From Corticium candelabrum (lineage: Eukaryota > Porifera > Homoscleromorpha > Homosclerophorida > Plakinidae): 64,000 nucleotides of DNA. The stretch covers positions 5,199,555-5,263,554 of the forward strand of contig NC_085096.1 in assembly GCF_963422355.1 (NCBI RefSeq), in the 5' to 3' direction. The notes under the pieces are model-generated. The model saw nothing but the letters and a program-made list of their open reading frames with translations, was not told the DNA's origin and did not search any database. Shown here in pieces: positions 12,720 to 25,798 of this stretch. Made by a program: the position numbers and the translations under genes. Positions within the stretch are counted from its first letter, which is position 1. Each line of letters starts with the position of its first letter.

Positions 12720-15700
12720 CTATGTCACACATGAAGTATTGTTTACACCAGTCATACAATTAAGAAAATATGCTACATACCTAAAGTCCAGGTATGTGAT
12801 GAAAAACAGCAATTCAGTCACCAACAGCATGTCACCAACTTTTCTGATACAAAATGACTCATTCTCTATAAGAGAATTGCATGAAACAAGTGTAGTCTTT
12901 GCACTTGGCTGAACTTCATATAAGTAAAAGTGATCACTGAAAGAGCAGATCTCAAGACATCGAACAACAAAATATTTCTCATTCTCTGCCACAATAATGA
13001 GATCAACTGTAGTAAAAGTGAAGTCAATATCTTGATTAAGTGCTGGAATCTTCACTACAGAGCCTTTTTTGTATATAACACTTCGCCTGGTAAGACCTTT
13101 AGCACTATTGCACATGAATAAAGCTTTTCATGCAGTTACAGCAGTGACAAACAAGAATAACCACATACCTCAAAACCCACAATGGAGTTTGATTCCTTGA
13201 ACCAAGATATCTTGAGAGCTGCTCTGCTAAAGGGTGGTTCGCAAAGTCTATAGTAGTTCATGAAGAAATGAACAAAGTCATAAACCTACAATCAATTCCC
13301 AAGCAGTTAATTTATATACCAGAGTGGATAAGATCTTCCACTGCTAGATATGATAATGATCCATCAGGACTTGACAACAAGTGATGGCACATGTACAATT
13401 GTGCTTGCTTAGCCAGTGAATAAGGAATATTTTTAAAATTTTCTTTGACAAGACGTTTAAAGTGTCCATTCTTTGCTTCAAATCTCATACACCACATAGT
13501 CTGTAGAGGTCCAAAGCTAGCATGACAATAGCAATGTTAGTAATTAATATCAACTATATTTGTGTTGGAAATTTCATCTAACCCAAATCCAGAGAATTAC
13601 TACAACTTTACAATGTAAAGATATTACCATACTTCTGAATAATAGTCTGCACTCGAACAGTAACCTGTGCATCCGATGAGTTTGAAATAATAGTAACTCG
13701 AGTTCAAATATTAACCCATGCCTTAGATGCGAAAGACTGGTATCTGACACTGTGCATGCCCAAGGTTAATAGTGCACCAGTTGGCAAAAACTATATGTTC
13801 GTGAAAAAAGCGATAAGCAATCTTTTTCATTGCATAAAAATTTAAGGCCTAGGAAGAAGTTTGAGCATCTTCTGTGAACATTATAGCAGTAATATACAAA
13901 ATCCACAAACAGAACTTTTGTCAGTAAAGAAATCCAACAAACTGAAACAGATTGAAAGAGGATCTAGAAAAATGAAAGCGAGTGACTGGAGGAGGCATGA
14001 TCCCATGTGTTGAAAAATGGTATCCTGTGCTTTAGTAGTAACCCATCAAGCTGATCATTTTTATAAATCACATTTGAATCAATTTCATAGATACAGTCTT
14101 CAGTCACTTGTTTCTAAAAGAGAACTTAAATTATTTGTAAAATATTCTGGTGAGCTGTCCTCAAGTATATTGGCAAATACATTATGTCCACCTCAAAGAG
14201 GCTGAGTTTCTGGGCAACATAATAACTTTAGCAAGCTATGTCTACTTAATGAGCTGCTACTCAGATTGTAAAGTGTGACATACAGTTACAAACAGTCTAT
14301 TGTTATGTTCACTAATGAGATCTTCATATAGTGTGAATTGTACACACATTGCCAATTATTATAATTGAGGTCCACGATAAAATATTCAACTAATAAAGGA
14401 ACATATGTTTGGTATATGGTGGGGACATAAACAAAACACCAAAAGCAAACACTTCCACTTGAAAAAGGAAATATAAAATCTGTTAATTTATTAATTAAAC
14501 ATGTTTAAAAAGTACCTCAAAAGCTGACTTGGCAGATGAACCATATAATACATTTTAGGTGTTATCGTTTTGCCAGGATATAATTGGCAAAATCGGTGGT
14601 GATGGTCCTCAATCATAGTTGCCAGAAGACAAGCATCATCAGTGGTCACAGTTGTTGCAACACATATTGCCAATATTACCAGCAATGGCAGAAAAGAATA
14701 GTAGTGTTCATCATCAGCTGGAACCCATTCAGCTATGAAAATTGGAAGGTTCACTGCCAGACACCATGACTGAGCAGCTACAACAAATCAATTCATTTAC
14801 CAAACCAGAAAAACTGTTGATATTCATACAAATGTACCTCGCTGACCTAACTTGTCATCTCGATCTATAGCGTCTCTTGTTATTTGTGTGGGACGATCTT
14901 TGCCTTCATTATATCCCAGATCTACATACTTCATCTGTTGGTTCAGGGTTACAAGTGTAAAATATCTCTGAGAAAAGCAGTGTTGAAGGAGCAATCTAGA
15001 CACAACATCTGATAAAGCTGTACAAGTCCAGCAAGATGCTGTGTAATACTAACCTAATTTCTCTGGTGATCACTCCTTCCAAAAGAATATGCATAACGTC
15101 AAATGGTAGGCACTCAGTGACTTTGAAGTTCTTGATTTTGCTTAAAACACTCCTATAATTTAACCCATAATTGACTGAGAAGTGAGAGTGTAAGTCAGAA
15201 TCTTCCAGCTACTGACAGTGTTCTTCATGCATCACTTCATTCCTCATAACAAACTTGCTTTCTGTAAACTGTGACAAACAGAATTAGCATTTTAAAATCA
15301 ACACATTGGTCTACCGTTTCATAAATAGAAATAAAAAAATAATCAGGCCACACCAGAAACTCTTCATTTTAGGTAGCATAAAGACTGTCTAACGTTTCTA
15401 TTTTCCCCCAAAAAATGTTTACATGTTTGGATAAAACTTCTTTGTTGTTTCTATTGGTGTTTGCAAATGACCATTTTTCAAATGTATATGATGTCTGCTA
15501 AACTCTAAATGTAATCCAACACTGTCATCTGGCATTGACTCCATAGCGAGTTCCGATATCTGATGCTGTGAGCACAGACATCAGACATCGCTCATCGTCA
15601 AATGTTACCCATGCAACGAATGTCCTTCAGCAAAAACAACTCTTAAACTCACAGAATCCTAGAATTAATGATGGAACAATTAGTGTCCAAAACCGTGAGT

Positions 15701-18240
15701 CTGACAGAAATTGCAGGCATAGCACATGTTGTATCGTGCAATACTAGCCTCGTACCCATGCACACTGTCCCCACCAGAAATAAGTGACACACGCACATAC
15801 CTGCAGAGTGAAATATAATGGTCGGTCATCTGTCATTGACCAACCGACTGGTGTTCGTGACCAACCACAATTTTGCTTTGACCAGACATACCTATACATG
15901 ACTGTTTAGGTGTAATAATTATTGCATGGACGTTAGGGAATCAATTTGCAAGCCAAAAGTCAAGACAACTGACTGAAGCAGCAGGCAAGATCTACAGTTG
16001 ATGATCTCCAGATGTGTGAATGCAAAATGATGTTTTAGAGCAATATCATATTTATTGCCCCAAGCACCGTTTATTGCACACGCTGCAGTCAACTAAGATA
16101 GATATGCTCTTGATTAGCTTGCTCATCTCTTGATCAGTTCATGTCATTACTTTACAAGCCTTGTTTTAACTAAAATGTAATAAAGTTTTAGCTACAATAA
16201 ATTGTAACCACATTGACAAACACCCGTCATAATGATGAATAACAATGCAACAGAACAACAAAAAACAAGCCAAATTTTATGTTTTGGTTTTGATACCAAT
16301 AAATACGATAGTGAATATTGTGAAACAAATAAAGCAATGGAACTAAATATTGATGTAGATAATTACAAGTGAATGGATTGTGAAATCAAATAGGAATGAA
16401 TGCCCAAAATTTTAAAATGTTATGACAACCTCTTTTGCTAGAGCACGACCGACCAAACATTTTACCTTATATTCCACTCTGTACCTGCTATCTGTTTACA
16501 GAGATGTGCTGCAAAATAACCTTCCCCAATCGTGTAGGTGTACGAGCTAGTGCAGCCCTACACCCAAGGAGCATTGACACAATATTAGTACAACACATAT
16601 GAGGACTGCAAGTTGCTCCATTTTCTTCAAAAAATAAGGGCAATGGCGTACTACCAATCAAACAAGTTGCCATAGTATCACAAGTAATGAAATATCACTT
16701 TCTGATGATGCGTTTGAATATTATTAGCGTTACAAATTGAATAAACATACCTTGTTTTGTATGTCTGAATCACTAGCAATACATCGACGACACTTTCTAA
16801 ATGCTCCTCTAACTCCTTTATATCCACCCAAGAAATTGCTTGCAGGAGTGTCTCCACAAAATGCAACCACAGACCCAGATAACCGTTGCTCATTTCCATG
16901 TATAATAAATGTGTGGCCCATCTAAGGAAACAAATGGCTTCACGGTTGTTCTTAAAATGAAAGTTCAACAAACAAACCAAAAGAGTGTTGATCTCGTCCA
17001 CAAATGGCTGCAAAAGAAGATCAACATCATAATTTCGTATGTCATTTGTCTTTGCAATGGCAATTAGCTGAATTGCTTCCACAGCAGACCTATGGACAGG
17101 TGCCAAGTTTGCTAAGATGTAGAAACAACCTTTACAAACATTATCAACAGCATGTTCTACAAATTGTTATTAGGAAAATCAACATACCCACTTTATGCTT
17201 CTTTCGTTTAGATCCCAAAGGATTGACAACTTCTACATCATCATAGTATGCTATGACTTGAAGAGCTCTATCATCTTGTCTAAACAGTTCATGGCTTTTG
17301 CAGTGATTGCCATCACATACATCTATTATTATGCCATCACTGCTGATATGGCTGTTCCTCACATTTGAAAATACTTGGCTTGTATTCAGAACTTGCTGCA
17401 TAAAACACATTTACACAATACAAAATGTACAAAAAGTCATTGACAAAACTCATTTTACCTCCAAATTTTTCAGAAAAGAAACATAATATCCTGTTACCAA
17501 TTTCTCTACTGGTTGTCTAACACCTCCTTGTCTCTGCCATGTGAGAAATGACTCAGATGACTGGGCAGAATCACATAATTTCACTGGAACCGGTTCCTTA
17601 CCACTAGGTGAGGAACCTAGTGGTAAGGACACCAGGTAGCACTAGGTGAAAGTGGTTTCTGTAAAACAGTTCCTGCCGATAGACTGTACCCAAATTGGAG
17701 AAACAACTCTTACAATCAAAGCAGCATTGGTCAAACACATTACCAAGTTGAATTATGTCTCCACCTCTTTTCCAAGATTTTTGTTCTAACTTGTCCTAGT
17801 GTACTGAAGCAATGAGGTCTTCCGTAACGTGTACAACTGTATCTATAGCCGACTGAGGAAGGCCGGCCTGACTCTTCAAACGCAGTAAATATTCGCCCGT
17901 TGAGGTCTGACAGCTAGAATTAGTAGCTCTATCCAAGCGTGGGCGTTTTGCACTGTCACATGAATTTTCAAAGCCTGAATCTGGTATTTCTTCACTTGTC
18001 TCCGTCATTTGAAGAGAATCGTCAAACCTACCACAACTGAAATATCCATGTCGTCGTCGCAGATGCTCACGAAACTCTTCCACTTCCTGTACGAACGACC
18101 GCATCCGGTATGAGAGCAATGGACGACGAAATTAGAATGATGCTGATGAGTTTTCAGTACGTGTTTAACTAAAGAACGTCTAGATGTTGCGCGATGCATA
18201 CACTTACAACATGACTCCATGCAGAGCAGTACACCTAAAA
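12720..18240 (-). pseudogene. CACTA/EnSpm-like transposase, multi-exon, frameshifted
   Basis: Read from right to left, recognisable blocks are: two C2H2 fingers (about 18240-18045), CKCMHRATSRRSLVKH then HCSHTGCGRSYRKW...HLRRRH; a linker with LLRLKSQAGLPQSAIDTVV (17900-17820); SSDGIIIDVCDGNHCKSH and YYDDVEVVNPLGSKRKKHK (17410-17190); YDVDLLLQPFVDEI (about 17030); GGYKGVRGAFRKCRRCIAS (about 16800); HHHRFCQLYPGKTITPKM (about 14560); and MWCMRFEAKNGHFKRLV (about 13490), followed by a C-terminal exon (13115-12720). This order matches the C2H2-headed transposases common in fish, cnidarians and sponges. A frameshift inside the second finger (near 18075) suggests this copy is inactive. Exon borders were not resolved individually. 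Confidence 0.7.
17596..17628. repeat. Perfect 14-bp hairpin
   Basis: CCTTACCACTAGGT at 17596-17609 pairs with 17615-17628 across a 5-nt loop. It lies in transposase coding DNA of the CACTA element. Function unknown. Confidence 0.7.
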
Positions 18241-18304
18241 GAGCGCATGCGCGTCGCATATTCGTTCTTGTTTGCGCGGGCACGTCATGGACTCCGAGGA
18301 GGGT

Positions 18305-18342
18305 ATGTCAACCAGAGCCGTATATACGGCTCTGATGTCAAC
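18305..18342. mobile_element. P-element excision footprint
   Basis: A perfect 22-bp palindrome (CAGAGCCGTAT and its inverse, 18313-18334) is flanked by an identical 8-bp duplication ATGTCAAC (18305-18312 and 18335-18342). CAGAGCC is the terminal sequence of the P element at 34639-38553, and 8 bp is its target duplication length. This is what remains when a P element excises and leaves its duplication plus a few terminal bases. Confidence 0.7.
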
Positions 18343-18467
18343 GAGCGGTATACGAGAGTGGTTGGCGAGGAAGTTGTTCAACAGCAGAGTCCAAGATCTC
18401 TTTGAGGGTGAGGAAACTAGAACGCTTCGCTAATTTATAATAGAAAATTAGAAGGGCTACGTAGACT

Positions 18468-18566
18468 CGTCATTCCCCGGATAGTCAATCCTCGAAGATT
18501 GATTATCCGGGGAATGACGAAGGCGGGGAGAGACTGGCTCGAGTATAAGGTCTACGAGTTGCTCTT
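18468..18566. repeat. Foldback/MITE-like hairpin, family member 2
   Basis: Inverted arms GTCATTCCCCGGATAGTCAA (18471-18490 region) and their near-perfect inverse ending GGGGAATGAC surround a 6-nt loop. GACGAAGGCGGGGAGAGACT and GGCTCGAGT follow. It shares edges with 5085-5372, and a third partial copy lies near 41185-41225. Confidence 0.55.
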
Positions 18567-18949
18567 GCACGTGTCTTTTGCAGAAAACGAAATCGATGGA
18601 GCAGCTTTGATGGGTTTGTTAGGTGATTGAAACGAATTTAAGAGTCTCTTTCCTGTCATGGGGGATCGCCTGCCGTTGAAAAAGGCAATATCTGATGAGG
18701 TGAAATCGGTATAGCTTAGCCTCGTCCCCTAGCTTGCAAAAATTGACTGAAGAAGAATATATGATGGACAAGTATCTAGTAGCGTCGATGGCCACATACT
18801 ATGTGTATGATGTGGGCTACTCAAAGGCCCATGCAGGCATTCTGCAGTTGATTCAGGAAGTCCTGATGGAGATTAGTGACGACAAAGGACGTATGCACAA
18901 GTCACTAACGTACAGAACTGTTGTTTCTGAACTTACGTCCAAGATATAG
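18535..18949 (+). pseudogene. SAM-domain-like ORF of the CACTA element, stop-interrupted
   Basis: A plus-strand frame reads VYELLLHVSFAENEIDGAAL then, past an in-frame TGA, EFKSLFPVMGDRLPLKKAI, a pattern typical of SAM domains (ENEIDG...L...LGDR...). A second frame, 18734-18949, adds a helical tail, MDKYLVASMATYYVYDVGY, ending at TAG. It lies at the right end of the element, divergent from the transposase. Such SAM proteins recur beside C2H2-type transposases in other animals (from memory). In-frame stops make it a pseudogene. Confidence 0.45.
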
Positions 18950-19199
18950 TAATAAGTATGTTTGTTTTGTGAAGTAACACAGTGGTTTACTATACGTTGA
19001 TTAAAACAACACGGTATTAAAACAACTCGTGTCTTAAATCAACGCGTCTACCTAAACAACACAGTTGTAGTGTCCTAATTTTGTCGTCAGACAAACTACA
19101 CATCTAAACATCTTAAATTAAACACTTTTCTTTACAGTGTAATTTTGATTGAAACAACTCGTTGATAATCGAACTGGAAGGTTTCGGGTAGATGCGGAC

Positions 19200-19330
19200 T
19201 CAATTTCCTGGGCTGCATGAACACACAGATGTACAGATTATTCGGTACGCTGCACTCGTTAATCTAAGGATATTAGGTACGGCCGTACCTAATATCCGCG
19301 TACCCAATTTCCTGCTACACCGGAATTGAG
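19200..19330 (-). repeat. Inverted motif block with 30-bp palindrome (right flank of the CACTA element)
   Basis: Contains AATTTCCTGGG and GTACCCAATTTCCTGC, inverse forms of the GGAAATCTGGTAC word at 11.9-12.1 kb. It also holds a perfect 30-bp palindrome at 19268-19297 (GGATATTAGGTACGG and its inverse). Confidence 0.5.
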
Positions 19331-19406
19331 TTCACTCATTATCCGTGAAGCAGCAGCACAGCGACTTCAAAGGAGGTTAGTTATACCAGACTCTTTCTTG
19401 TCCAGA

Positions 19407-20697
<1,291 letters not shown>

Positions 20698-22687
20698 TTA
20701 TTCGCCATCACTACAGTCATCATTATCGATATCATCAGTCGGAATGTCTGATTCTGGAGTTTCTTCTTCCAGTAGTACTGGACTAGGAAGGTCTATTTGC
20801 TTGCACGAATTCTTGCAATTTCCGCAACCACATGCATCGGTACAGCACAAAGCAGCACGAAGACACGAACATTGCTGTGTAGTACATCCCACATTGCACT
20901 TGCAGCTTACCAGCTCCAACAGCGCTTTCGAGGCAGGAAGGTGTGACATCCAGCAGACATGTATGTGAGAACCGTTTCATCAGTTTCAACAATCCATCCA
21001 TGACCGTGCGGACTAGGGAGATTCTGCATAGAGCACAAAGCATTTTTTCATACAAGACTTTGATAATTAACCCGTAATACATGCTGCCGAAGAGCATCTT
21101 GAGTTGGTGGCATCTGCTGAGCTTTCGAGCACTTCATGTGAAATAACTAGTACCGAACCTCGTTAACACTGGTACCAGTTGGCAAACCGTAAAGATGGCA
21201 TACAAACTTCTCACATACAGTAAACAACTCTTCAGTTGGATTCAAGCTGCATCCTAATCTGGTCATCGCAAGACGTAAACAGTCGCTTTGAGAAGCTTAG
21301 CGAAAGATCTTTGTTTTGCCTTTTTCAACAAAGACACTCGTCGTGTCGCAGCCAGAAAAAGAGTGTATGCCAGAGAGCGCAGCAGACACGTCTTCGCCTA
21401 AATTGACAGCAATTTCAGCGACATTAATGCAACGGCGTCGTACCTTTGTGCCAGTGAGCCATAGCAATGATGCGTTGATGGCATTGGCATGATGGATTCC
21501 TATCACTGCTACGTCCGTGTCAGAAGAGGATATGACAACACAGGAAAAGCCACCATTCGATGCATGCTTGGTATGTAATAAAATGCGACTGTCGGCCTCT
21601 TCATGATCTGAAGTAAGATCTGGTACCGAAGAAACAAGGACTGCGAAAGCATCTTCTAATGTAAGAAGACTGCAGAGTTGTCGATGACAAACGAATAGCT
21701 GCACACCACATAGCCGTTCGGCATACCTACTGCTGCCCCACATCTGTACCAAAAAATCTACAAGCTCTAACTTGTTTTCGTCTGCTGAAAGAAATTTTTT
21801 CCATTGCTTAGGACAAGACTGTTGACCATCGAAAATCTTGACACGTATTGTTCCAGCTGTAGAGCGAGCAGCCCTCTCGTATGCCTTTGTTGAAACTGAT
21901 GGATAGGTGTCTACAACAAAATCAATACGAGATGATCTATGACCAGCAGCAGGGTGAGCAGCATCTTGTTCAGTTTCTTTGTCAAGCTTGACTTGATCAA
22001 CGCACCGCGTAAATCGTTTGTAACAAGTCTTGTGGTACTTCACTTCTTTAGCAAAAAGTTCTTCTCCTCTCAAAGCGAGTTTGATGCGTTGGTCGTGTTT
22101 AATCTCTGCAGCCTTTTGTAGTCTGGATGCACCACTATCCAGCTGGCACTCACTCAGACGGAATTGTGACCACTTCTGTTTACTGGTGTTCCGTTGGCAA
22201 ATGGCGCACAAAGCAAAATTTGTTGGTGGAATTGCGCTTCTTCTTGATCTTTCCTGAGAAGGCAGCGTTGTTTGGCTTGCCGTTGCATCTTGCACCACAG
22301 TAGCTGTAGGTTGCTGCTTTCGAATGAACCGCTCAATGTTAACTTTATTTGTGTATTCTTGGTAACACTTTCGATGGTAGAAACCTCTAGCTAGATGGAT
22401 CAGTTTGTGTCACAGCACAATTTGAGAAGAACTCATGCAGTTCCTCTCTTCGGATTGTGGCTAACCTCATGCAAGAGAATCCAACTCTGCCGAGAAATTG
22501 CTACTAACTTTGTGTCTGAACCACTCAGAACTTCCCCGTTGGAATGACAAATGCATTTACTCCAACTTAAATGCGGTACTTTTGCGGCTGGAGGATTCAA
22601 ACTTGCTGAAACTGCATATAATTCCTCTGCAGATGACTGACTGCCACTGTCCATTTCTTCTGATTGACCACTCAAATTGACATCCAT
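20698..22687 (-). pseudogene. PIN/FEN-like protein with treble-clef N-terminus and CXC tail, broken
   Basis: ATG at 22687 opens a frame with a zinc-like start (KCICHSNGEV, then a shifted RGFYHRKCYQEYTNK near 22370). The main frame 22298-21297 has CAICQ...HKTCYKRF, DTYPSVSTKAYERAARS, PKQWKKFLSADENK, then three acidic motifs: HEEADSRILLH, SSDTDVAVIG and FSGCDTTS. Downstream the same frame continues through TAA (21297-21299), TAG (about 21144) and TGA with PPTQDALRQHV and NLPSPHGHGW. A shift near 20945 then leads to LLELVSCKCNVGC...CSC...CTDACGC. The order matches a multi-copy family of marine invertebrates that I know only as hypothetical proteins. The EAD/DTD/GCD spacing recalls PIN/FEN nucleases (inference). 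At least three stops and two shifts. Confidence 0.7.
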
Positions 22688-23633
22688 TACCACAAAATTA
22701 TGGCGCTGATAGCTAGAAACGTAGACGGTACACAAATTGATTCAAAGACAGTTGTGTTCAATCGTAGTGTATTTAAAAGACAACAATGTATACAAACTAG
22801 ATCGAATACAAGGTAAACAAATTTCGCTCTACGCAGAAAACGAATGAACAATGTCTGCAGCTAGAGTAATTTTATACACTGATCGATCTCAAACTGACAC
22901 TATCACTCAACAGCGATGAACGTATTACATGAACTTCCAAGACGTGAACCAACGTGAGCTTTCAGTAAGTCATCGTTTAATTAAGAAACCCGTTGGTACG
23001 TGTACGTTTACGTCGAAGAGAAAGGTCAAAGTAGACCTATGTCGTCTCCTCGCATCCGGTTTTTAGATATTCTTGCCCCTGGTAAAAATTAATACAAAGC
23101 AAGTGTCAAGAAAACATATTCACACAATACGATACCGTTACAAAGCTGTAGAGATGATGATTTGCATGCTTTTTGTCTGGTATGCGCTAATTATGCGCGT
23201 GAGCTCGGTGTCCCGACCGTGTTTACAAAAACACCTTCCTTTGCAATTGTCGCAATAGTTCGCGACCGCAAACATCGATTTTTGGATTGTATACTTATAG
23301 AAGAAAGCTAATCTACACAGATAATAACGTCCACGGGCGGTCGAAACAAAAGTTGTTTCTGAAGCAGCTAACCAGATCAGCTCATAGACTAGGATGTCCG
23401 CTAGAGGATGTCCCATCTTGGTAGGAGACCGCTATAGCGACGCTTCCAAGTTGCAAGGCACGTAGCGTAATGGTTCTTGCTTCAACCATAGGACTAAATT
23501 TGGCCGTCAAAAGTTTCATATATCTTGAACGTGTCCCATTAGGTTAGACCACTCTCAACTCTGTGGTTTCTTCTCGCAGTGTGTCCGACTATATGGCTGC
23601 ATGCATGGTGTCCGATAACGGAAGACGTACTCA

Positions 23634-23685
<52 letters not shown>

Positions 23686-25798
23686 CTTCGGAACGGCAGC
23701 GACACCGGTGTACCTCTGGCGTACTCAACATAGAAAACTTCGAAATCGGGGAGACCAGCTGCTCCAGGTTTACGTTTTCGAGACTCTGTGTATCATCTAG
23801 GAAGCTATATCTACTAATATTCGAGGCCTGGAGCATGGTTTTCCCAGGTCCATCCGTAGCGACGTCAGGCGTGTACCTTGTGAGGTTTGAGGTTGAAGCA
23901 AACTTCCTCTCACAGTTCTGCTCTCTCAAATGGTTATAGGACGCGCGTGAATGACAGTCAGTGAGTGGTTATTGTTTGGACGTGTTCTGTGTAAATGGGC
24001 TGCTTGCTTTCTACACAGGACAAGACAAAGGTGCTGGATTGAATTCTGGAGATGAGACATGCAAGCCTCCTGTTGTCAACGACTATTTACTACATCCGAG
24101 ATTTTTATTTCTCTGGTAGAATATATTTACTACATTCGAGATTTTCTAGTCCTCCAGTACGCACGCGGTCGTCCTTTTGATCTCGTTTACGGCAAATCAT
24201 ACTAAACTTTTAGTGGCATGATAGCTCATAAGCCTTGTAGTTGCGAACAAACATGTCTCAGCCAGAGCGAACCCCCCTGCTCGTCTAAATAGCGACGCCC
24301 TGACTTAGTGTTGTATTCTGCAAATGCCAATATCTGGAGTCATATACATTCATGTTGACTGTATATAAGCTCTGAATGCATCTCAATGCCACAGCCATGC
24401 ACATAAATATATGTGCATGGCTTCACATAGGTGAGTGACCCACCTGCAGTACTTTACCAACCTGCTACAGCTGAATTAGAAGCTACAATATGCACACGAC
24501 ATGCAATACACGTTTTACTTACATTACTACATTGATGACGGCCGTCAAGCGTCGCAACCATCACTCTTTCAGGGACCTACCGTGTACTGATCGATGCAGT
24601 ATCTTTCTAGTATAGGTTGCCACCGGATATTTCTTTCACAATATTTCTTCATGACAACCTTTGTGGTTTACTCTACTATTGCAGTCACTGAACGCAGCTA
24701 AGCGCTTGTAAACGGATTCTGGAAGTAACCCAGACACGAGTAGGTATTTTATTCACAGTATTTTGTACATATCCGATGAGCTCCTTGGAATGTTCGATAA
24801 TTCTGGAGAAACTGCATCGTGCGGATACGAAATCTAAACCAAAGACAAAACTGCGTGGATGTGTACTGACAACTGGCTCAGTTCCAATGTATCGGCATGC
24901 AGAACCAACTCTATAATGCAATAAGATGTTGAGAAACCTGTATAGATGAGAACGGACAGATGTCAATATATTCTATTGACTCATGCACGTAGGGTTTCTA
25001 TTGACGTCTGCTTAGGTCGCCACAGACATTGTACTATAAACTAAACATTTCCTATCAAATGTACACTTGTCAGTTCAGGCGAGACTAGAGAAAATCTTTT
25101 CTTCGAATTCTTTTTGAGCTGTATACTAGCTGGCAGGAAAAAGAGAGAAGTACTAACATTCAAACGCGATTAATGTTAATTTAATGAAGAAGAGATGTCA
25201 TTATTTTAGTAGGAACACTATTCGCAATTCTCCCTGTAGTTAATTGATAGTCACACGTCAGTAGCTTTAAAATGCAGTGCATCATATCTATTGGATTCAC
25301 GCAATAAATTTCTAGTTAACATTTCAAATATTTATAAAACTAAGATTTTACTATTTTTATAAATTTACACATAGCTGATAGTTATGATGCATTGTGTATA
25401 TCTATAGACACACAAAGTATATTTAGGATATTCATTTTATTATTTGGGATTTTATGCAGAAAATGGCTTTATTCTTTAGAAATCTAAAAAAGCAAGTTCT
25501 TGGAAATACCAAACTGTTGGAAATGGAACTACGTTGTACTGAATTACGTTTAAGAAATTTGATTACGTTACCAGATTCCAAGGGTACAGCTCAACTGCGT
25601 GGGAGCTAATGTGCATGTCAAACGGAAGAGCTGCTTATTAGCAGGGGTAGACATGAGTCACGGTTTCAACCCCCATCGTGCATGGAAAGGTCGCGTAGCA
25701 GACTGCCTGTCGGATATTTAAGACGTCTCCCATGCTAGGTTTTCATCATTCAGTGAAAGATAGAGTTGACTATCGAAGAGAAATCTACTGCTCGAGAG
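22688..25798. other. Upstream region of FGF-like gene A; no other supported gene
   Basis: Minus frames 23416-23138, 23929-23555 and 24966-24685 exist in both copies. The second shows mostly replacement changes between copies (five replacement against two silent), so it does not look constrained. The third lies inside the homogenised tract, so its identity says nothing. A CT/AT microsatellite lies at 23634-23684. A 28-bp hairpin at 24394-24421 is absent from copy B. Confidence 0.5.
25714..25722 (+). promoter_or_regulatory. TATA-like box of FGF-like gene A
   Basis: ATATTTAAG about 80 bp before the start codon, with a TCATTCAGT initiator-like word about 25 bp further on. Identical at 31834-31842 in copy B. 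Motif resemblance only. Confidence 0.3.

Larger units (their letters stand above)
12378..19139 (-). mobile_element. CACTA/EnSpm-type DNA transposon, complete ends, decayed coding
   Basis: The left end reads CACTGTAAAAAGTAGTGTTT and the right end is its imperfect inverse (CACTGTAAAGAAAAGTGTTT on the minus strand), giving a 6762-bp element flanked by TA on both sides. Both ends carry subterminal repeats of GTTGAAAC/TTAAAACAAC type (12380-12720 and 18975-19139). CACT termini plus subterminal repeats are typical of CACTA/EnSpm. Inside are minus-strand exons of a large transposase with N-terminal C2H2 fingers and a plus-strand SAM-like ORF. A P-element footprint and two small hairpins have landed in it. 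The superfamily assignment rests on termini and remembered protein patterns, without alignment. Confidence 0.7.

Noticed and set aside
23555..23929. Minus-strand frame conserved in both duplication copies (also 29812-30063)
   Set aside because: Seven differences between copies give five replacements and two silent changes, so no constraint; the frame also starts with TTG.
24685..24966. 93-codon minus frame identical in both copies
   Set aside because: It lies in the homogenised tract where introns are identical too, so identity is not evidence of coding; no family seen.
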